The translations under genes were made by a program, and so were the position numbers. From an uncultured Lachnospiraceae bacterium (lineage in GTDB: Bacteria; Bacillota; Clostridia; Lachnospirales; Lachnospiraceae): a DNA stretch of 64,000 nt. Positions 62,138-64,000 of the stretch are shown here, piece by piece; position 1 is the stretch's first letter, and every line of letters begins with the position of its first letter. A model generated the notes under the pieces. That model ran no database searches. It was given only the letters and a program-made list of their open reading frames with translations, and was not told where the DNA came from. The stretch is from NCBI GenBank assembly GCA_900550475.1, contig URSA01000007.1, forward strand, positions 62,001 through 126,000, read 5' to 3'.

Positions 62138-63484
62138 ATGACATACGATTTTGACTCGTTGGTTGACAGGAGAAATCAGGGATCCCTGAAATGGGATGTG
62201 GGAGAAAAGGAACTGCCCATGTGGGTTGCGGACATGGATTTCCAGACAGCGCCCGCAATCCGGGCAGCGCTGGAGAAGCGTGTGGCGCACGGCGTCTTCG
62301 GATATTCTGTTGTGCCGGACGAATGGTACGATGCATATACAGGCTGGTGGGAGAAGCGCCACGGATTCCGCATGGAGCGGGAGTGGCTGATCTTCTGTAC
62401 CGGTGTGGTTCCTGCGATTTCCAGCATTGTCAGGAGACTGACCTGCGTGGGAGAGAAGGTGCTGGTGCAGACCCCGGTCTACAATATTTTCTTTAATTCT
62501 ATTGTCAACAACGGAAGAAAGCCGGTAGAGTGCCCGCTGTCCTATGACGGAACGGAGTACAGCATCGATTTTGAGGAGCTGGAGAAGCAGCTTTCGGATC
62601 CGCAGACAAGGCTTATGCTTCTGTGCAATCCCCAGAACCCTGTGGGAAAAATCTGGGACAGGGAGATCCTTGCGAGGATAGGGGAGCTGTGCGCAAAGCA
62701 TTCCGTGATCGTGGTTTCGGACGAGATCCACTGCGACCTGACCATACCGGGCAGGGAGTATGTACCGTTTGCTTCCGTGTCGGAGATCTGCAAAAACAAC
62801 AGCGTCACCTGTCTTGCGCCCACAAAGACCTTCAATATTGCGGGCTTGCAGACGGCTGCCGTATCTATACCGAACCCGGCGCTGCGCAGCCGCGTTGACA
62901 GGGGATTGAACAACGATGAAGTGGCGGAGCCGAATGTGTTTGCCGCGTGTGCGGCAGTTGCCGCCTTTACGGAGGGAGCGGACTGGCTGGACGCCCTGCG
63001 CGGCTATCTTTTTGAGAGCAGACAGCGTGTGAAGGAGTTTCTGGAAAAGGAGCTTCCCTGCATCAGGCTGGTGCCCGGGGACGCAACCTACCTGCTGTGG
63101 CTGGATTGCAGCGCGGTCACGGAGGACACGGAGCAGTTTGCGGAGGAGATCCGAAGAAAGACGGGTCTGTACCTCTCCGCAGGAGGGCAGTACGGAAAAG
63201 GCGGCGAGCGCTTCCTGCGCATGAACATTGCCTGCCCCCATTCCGTTGTCGAGGATGGACTGCACAGGCTGAAGGCTGCATGCGAGGCGCACGGAACCCA
63301 CGGACAGGTCATTATGCGGGACGGAGTCCCCTTTTCCGTGGAGATTCCGGACAAGCTCGTCACCGGAGATTCTCTGTCAGAAGCGGAATTTGATGCTATG
63401 ATGAGTACCGGTCTCGCGCAGGCGAAAAGAGATGATTCTGTTTCAGTGGAAGAAGCGTTTAAGCGACTGAAAACGGAGATGTAA
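62138..63484 (+). CDS. PatB/MalY-type PLP aminotransferase (C-S lyase) with antitoxin-like C-terminal extension
   Basis: 448 aa from ATG 62138, giving the typical MTYDFDSL start (GGGTGG site). Fold type I PLP enzyme: GVFGYSVVPDEWYDAYTGWW, GVVPAISSIVRRLTC, LLCNPQNPVGKIWDREIL, SDEIHCDLTIPGREYVPF and the PLP lysine K230 in APTKTFNIAGLQ. This family cleaves cystathionine and other C-S bonds. After the normal end (GERFLRMNIACPHSVVEDGL ... KAACEAH, about residue 390) there is an extra segment of about 58 residues, with ENLSEAEFDAMM-like and DDSVSVEEAFKRLKTEM, which is the pattern of RelB/ParD-like antitoxins. This looks like a gene fusion; the 3' neighbour is a ParE remnant. Confidence 0.9.
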   Translation: MTYDFDSLVDRRNQGSLKWDVGEKELPMWVADMDFQTAPAIRAALEKRVAHGVFGYSVVPDEWYDAYTGWWEKRHGFRMEREWLIFCTGVVPAISSIVRRLTCVGEKVLVQTPVYNIFFNSIVNNGRKPVECPLSYDGTEYSIDFEELEKQLSDPQTRLMLLCNPQNPVGKIWDREILARIGELCAKHSVIVVSDEIHCDLTIPGREYVPFASVSEICKNNSVTCLAPTKTFNIAGLQTAAVSIPNPALRSRVDRGLNNDEVAEPNVFAACAAVAAFTEGADWLDALRGYLFESRQRVKEFLEKELPCIRLVPGDATYLLWLDCSAVTEDTEQFAEEIRRKTGLYLSAGGQYGKGGERFLRMNIACPHSVVEDGLHRLKAACEAHGTHGQVIMRDGVPFSVEIPDKLVTGDSLSEAEFDAMMSTGLAQAKRDDSVSVEEAFKRLKTEM

Positions 63485-63487
63485 TGC

Positions 63488-63652
63488 ATGGAGAAGAAAT
63501 ACGAAGTAAAGATAACCCGGCATGCATTGGCACAGATGCAGGAAATTGACTGTTATATTTCCAATGATCTTCTGGCATCGGAAGCTGCGGACAGTCTGAT
63601 GAATGATATAAAAGATATAAAAGAGACCAATTACAGCAGTTGGCAGGCATGA
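63488..63652 (+). pseudogene. Truncated RelE/ParE-type toxin
   Basis: 54 codons, ATG 3 bases after the previous stop. KYEVKITRHALAQMQEIDCY, then ISNDLLASEAADSLMNDIKD follows the ParE/RelE start (about 95-100 aa normally), but the frame closes after NYSSWQA. In another frame the following bases read LQQLAGMKMK, closer to the expected continuation, so a frameshift or deletion removed the second half and catalytic residues. Confidence 0.7.
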
Positions 63653-63681
63653 AAATGAAATAGCTGGGTCAAAACCTGAGA

Positions 63682-63717
63682 TAAAGTCGGTAGTTTATAC
63701 CGGCTTTATATTTTTTT
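63682..63717 (+). terminator. Rho-independent terminator
   Basis: TAAAGTCGGTA (63682-63692) pairs with TACCGGCTTTA (63698-63708, one G-U) around GTTTA, followed by TATTTTTTTT. Confidence 0.88.
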
Positions 63718-63727
63718 TATAATTTTA

Positions 63728-63754
63728 TTAGCACTCACCTCTTGACAGTGCTAA
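63728..63754 (+). promoter_or_regulatory. CIRCE operator (HrcA-binding)
   Basis: TTAGCACTC-N9-CAGTGCTAA at 63728-63754 matches the CIRCE inverted repeat except for one base in the right half (C for G). It overlaps the -35 of the downstream promoter, so HrcA should repress the Hsp20 gene except under heat or protein stress. Confidence 0.92.
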
Positions 63755-63770
63755 CAATATGTGTTATATT
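63742..63770 (+). promoter_or_regulatory. Promoter of the Hsp20 gene
   Basis: TTGACA (63742-63747) and TATATT (63765-63770), 17-base spacer, -35 inside the CIRCE element. Confidence 0.8.
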
Positions 63771-63849
63771 ACAGCTAGAACAAAGGAAAGGGAATAAAAA
63801 GAATCCCGATCCGGAAAATAAACAGACAGTTGAAATGGAGGAATGACTT

Positions 63850-64000
63850 ATGTTACTGCCCAGCATTTTTGGTAACGATTTGTTTGATGATATGTTTTCA
63901 GATTTTCCTTTCTACAATGACAAGGACGAGAGGAAGCTTGAGAAAAAGCTTTACGGCCGCAGAGGCAGGAACCTGATGAAGACGGATGTCCGTGAGACGG
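63850..64000 (+). CDS. Small heat shock protein Hsp20 family (5' part; continues past window)
   Basis: Start ATG 63850 after GGAGG. The first 50 residues (MLLPSIFGNDLFDDMFSDFP, then DERKLEKKLYGRRGRNLMKT and DVRET) match the N-terminus of Clostridia Hsp20 proteins; the alpha-crystallin domain begins at the end of the window. Controlled by CIRCE, unlike many Firmicutes hsp20 genes that use other regulators. Confidence 0.88.
   Translation, partial: MLLPSIFGNDLFDDMFSDFPFYNDKDERKLEKKLYGRRGRNLMKTDVRET

Noticed and set aside
61904..63301. 465-codon minus-strand open frame opposite the aminotransferase gene
   Set aside because: Shadow of the PLP enzyme whose motifs are clear on the plus strand.
1..64000. 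tRNA or rRNA genes, insertion sequences
   Set aside because: No cloverleaf-like or rRNA-like sequence and no transposase-like protein was recognised by eye.

Overview
The window looks like a chromosomal segment of a Gram-positive Clostridia bacterium, most likely a Lachnospiraceae-type gut anaerobe. This is inferred from the moderately high GC, strong purine-rich ribosome binding sites, a T-box leader, a CIRCE operator, a PxTG-type cell-wall sorting tail and an RsbV/RsbW/SpoIIE-type partner switch. I recognise no phage replication, packaging, capsid or lysis genes.

Bases 1-47176 form one long, tightly packed, co-directional (+) locus encoding an extracellular-type contractile injection system (eCIS). 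It divides into modules. (a) 1-8021: an envelope/secreted module with a partial membrane protein, a pseudo-nucleotidyl-cyclase sensor, a MORN-repeat membrane protein, a secreted TolC-like coiled-coil protein and a secreted coiled-coil protein with a stalk-like domain. (b) 8024-27094: the particle, with Pvc16-type cap, an unknown beta-rich protein, PAAR-like tip, one sheath, tube, tail assembly chaperone plus DUF6760 protein (possibly joined by a -1 frameshift), a second tube-like protein with a 19-residue repeat tail, a large helical protein, two Afp7-like hub adaptors, split gp27-like hub and gp5-like spike, gp25, two gp6/baseplate-J-like wedges and a tail protein I homologue. (c) 27116-29748: a 4+12-TM MFS-like protein and a D-Ala-D-Ala-ligase-like ATP-grasp enzyme. 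(d) 29752-33265: a Cache-HAMP-SpoIIE phosphatase, a STAS antagonist, an orphan FtsE-like ATPase and an RsbW-like kinase, a plausible signal-transduction unit. (e) 33280-47176: two paralogous double-AAA ATPases bracketing a GNAT protein and two probable cargo toxins: a 1960-aa protein with a kinase-like C-terminus, and an 851-aa protein with a clear R / S-T-S / E-x-E ADP-ribosyltransferase signature. No obvious tail fibre or giant tape-measure gene is present.

From 47177 the gene density and base composition change. There is a Phd-VapC-like toxin-antitoxin pair with a palindrome over its promoter, a MerR regulator divergent from a PxTG-anchored surface protein with a 19-bp-spacer promoter, and an AT-rich AlbA-domain ATPase-like regulator flanked by repeated CTCAAA motifs. 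A T-box leader, a structured repeat and a cstA-family transporter follow. Then come two chemoreceptors around another MerR gene, tcdA, a DUF3737 protein, a PatB/MalY aminotransferase with an antitoxin-like tail followed by a ParE remnant, and finally a CIRCE-controlled Hsp20 gene running off the end.

Working model (inference): an external cue sensed by the Cache phosphatase and the envelope proteins controls assembly or firing of the injection particle; the AAA proteins help load or remodel it; the kinase-like and ART proteins are the delivered cargo. The most novel parts are the cargo pair, the repeat-tailed tube protein, the possible chaperone frameshift and the regulatory/envelope genes embedded in the locus.
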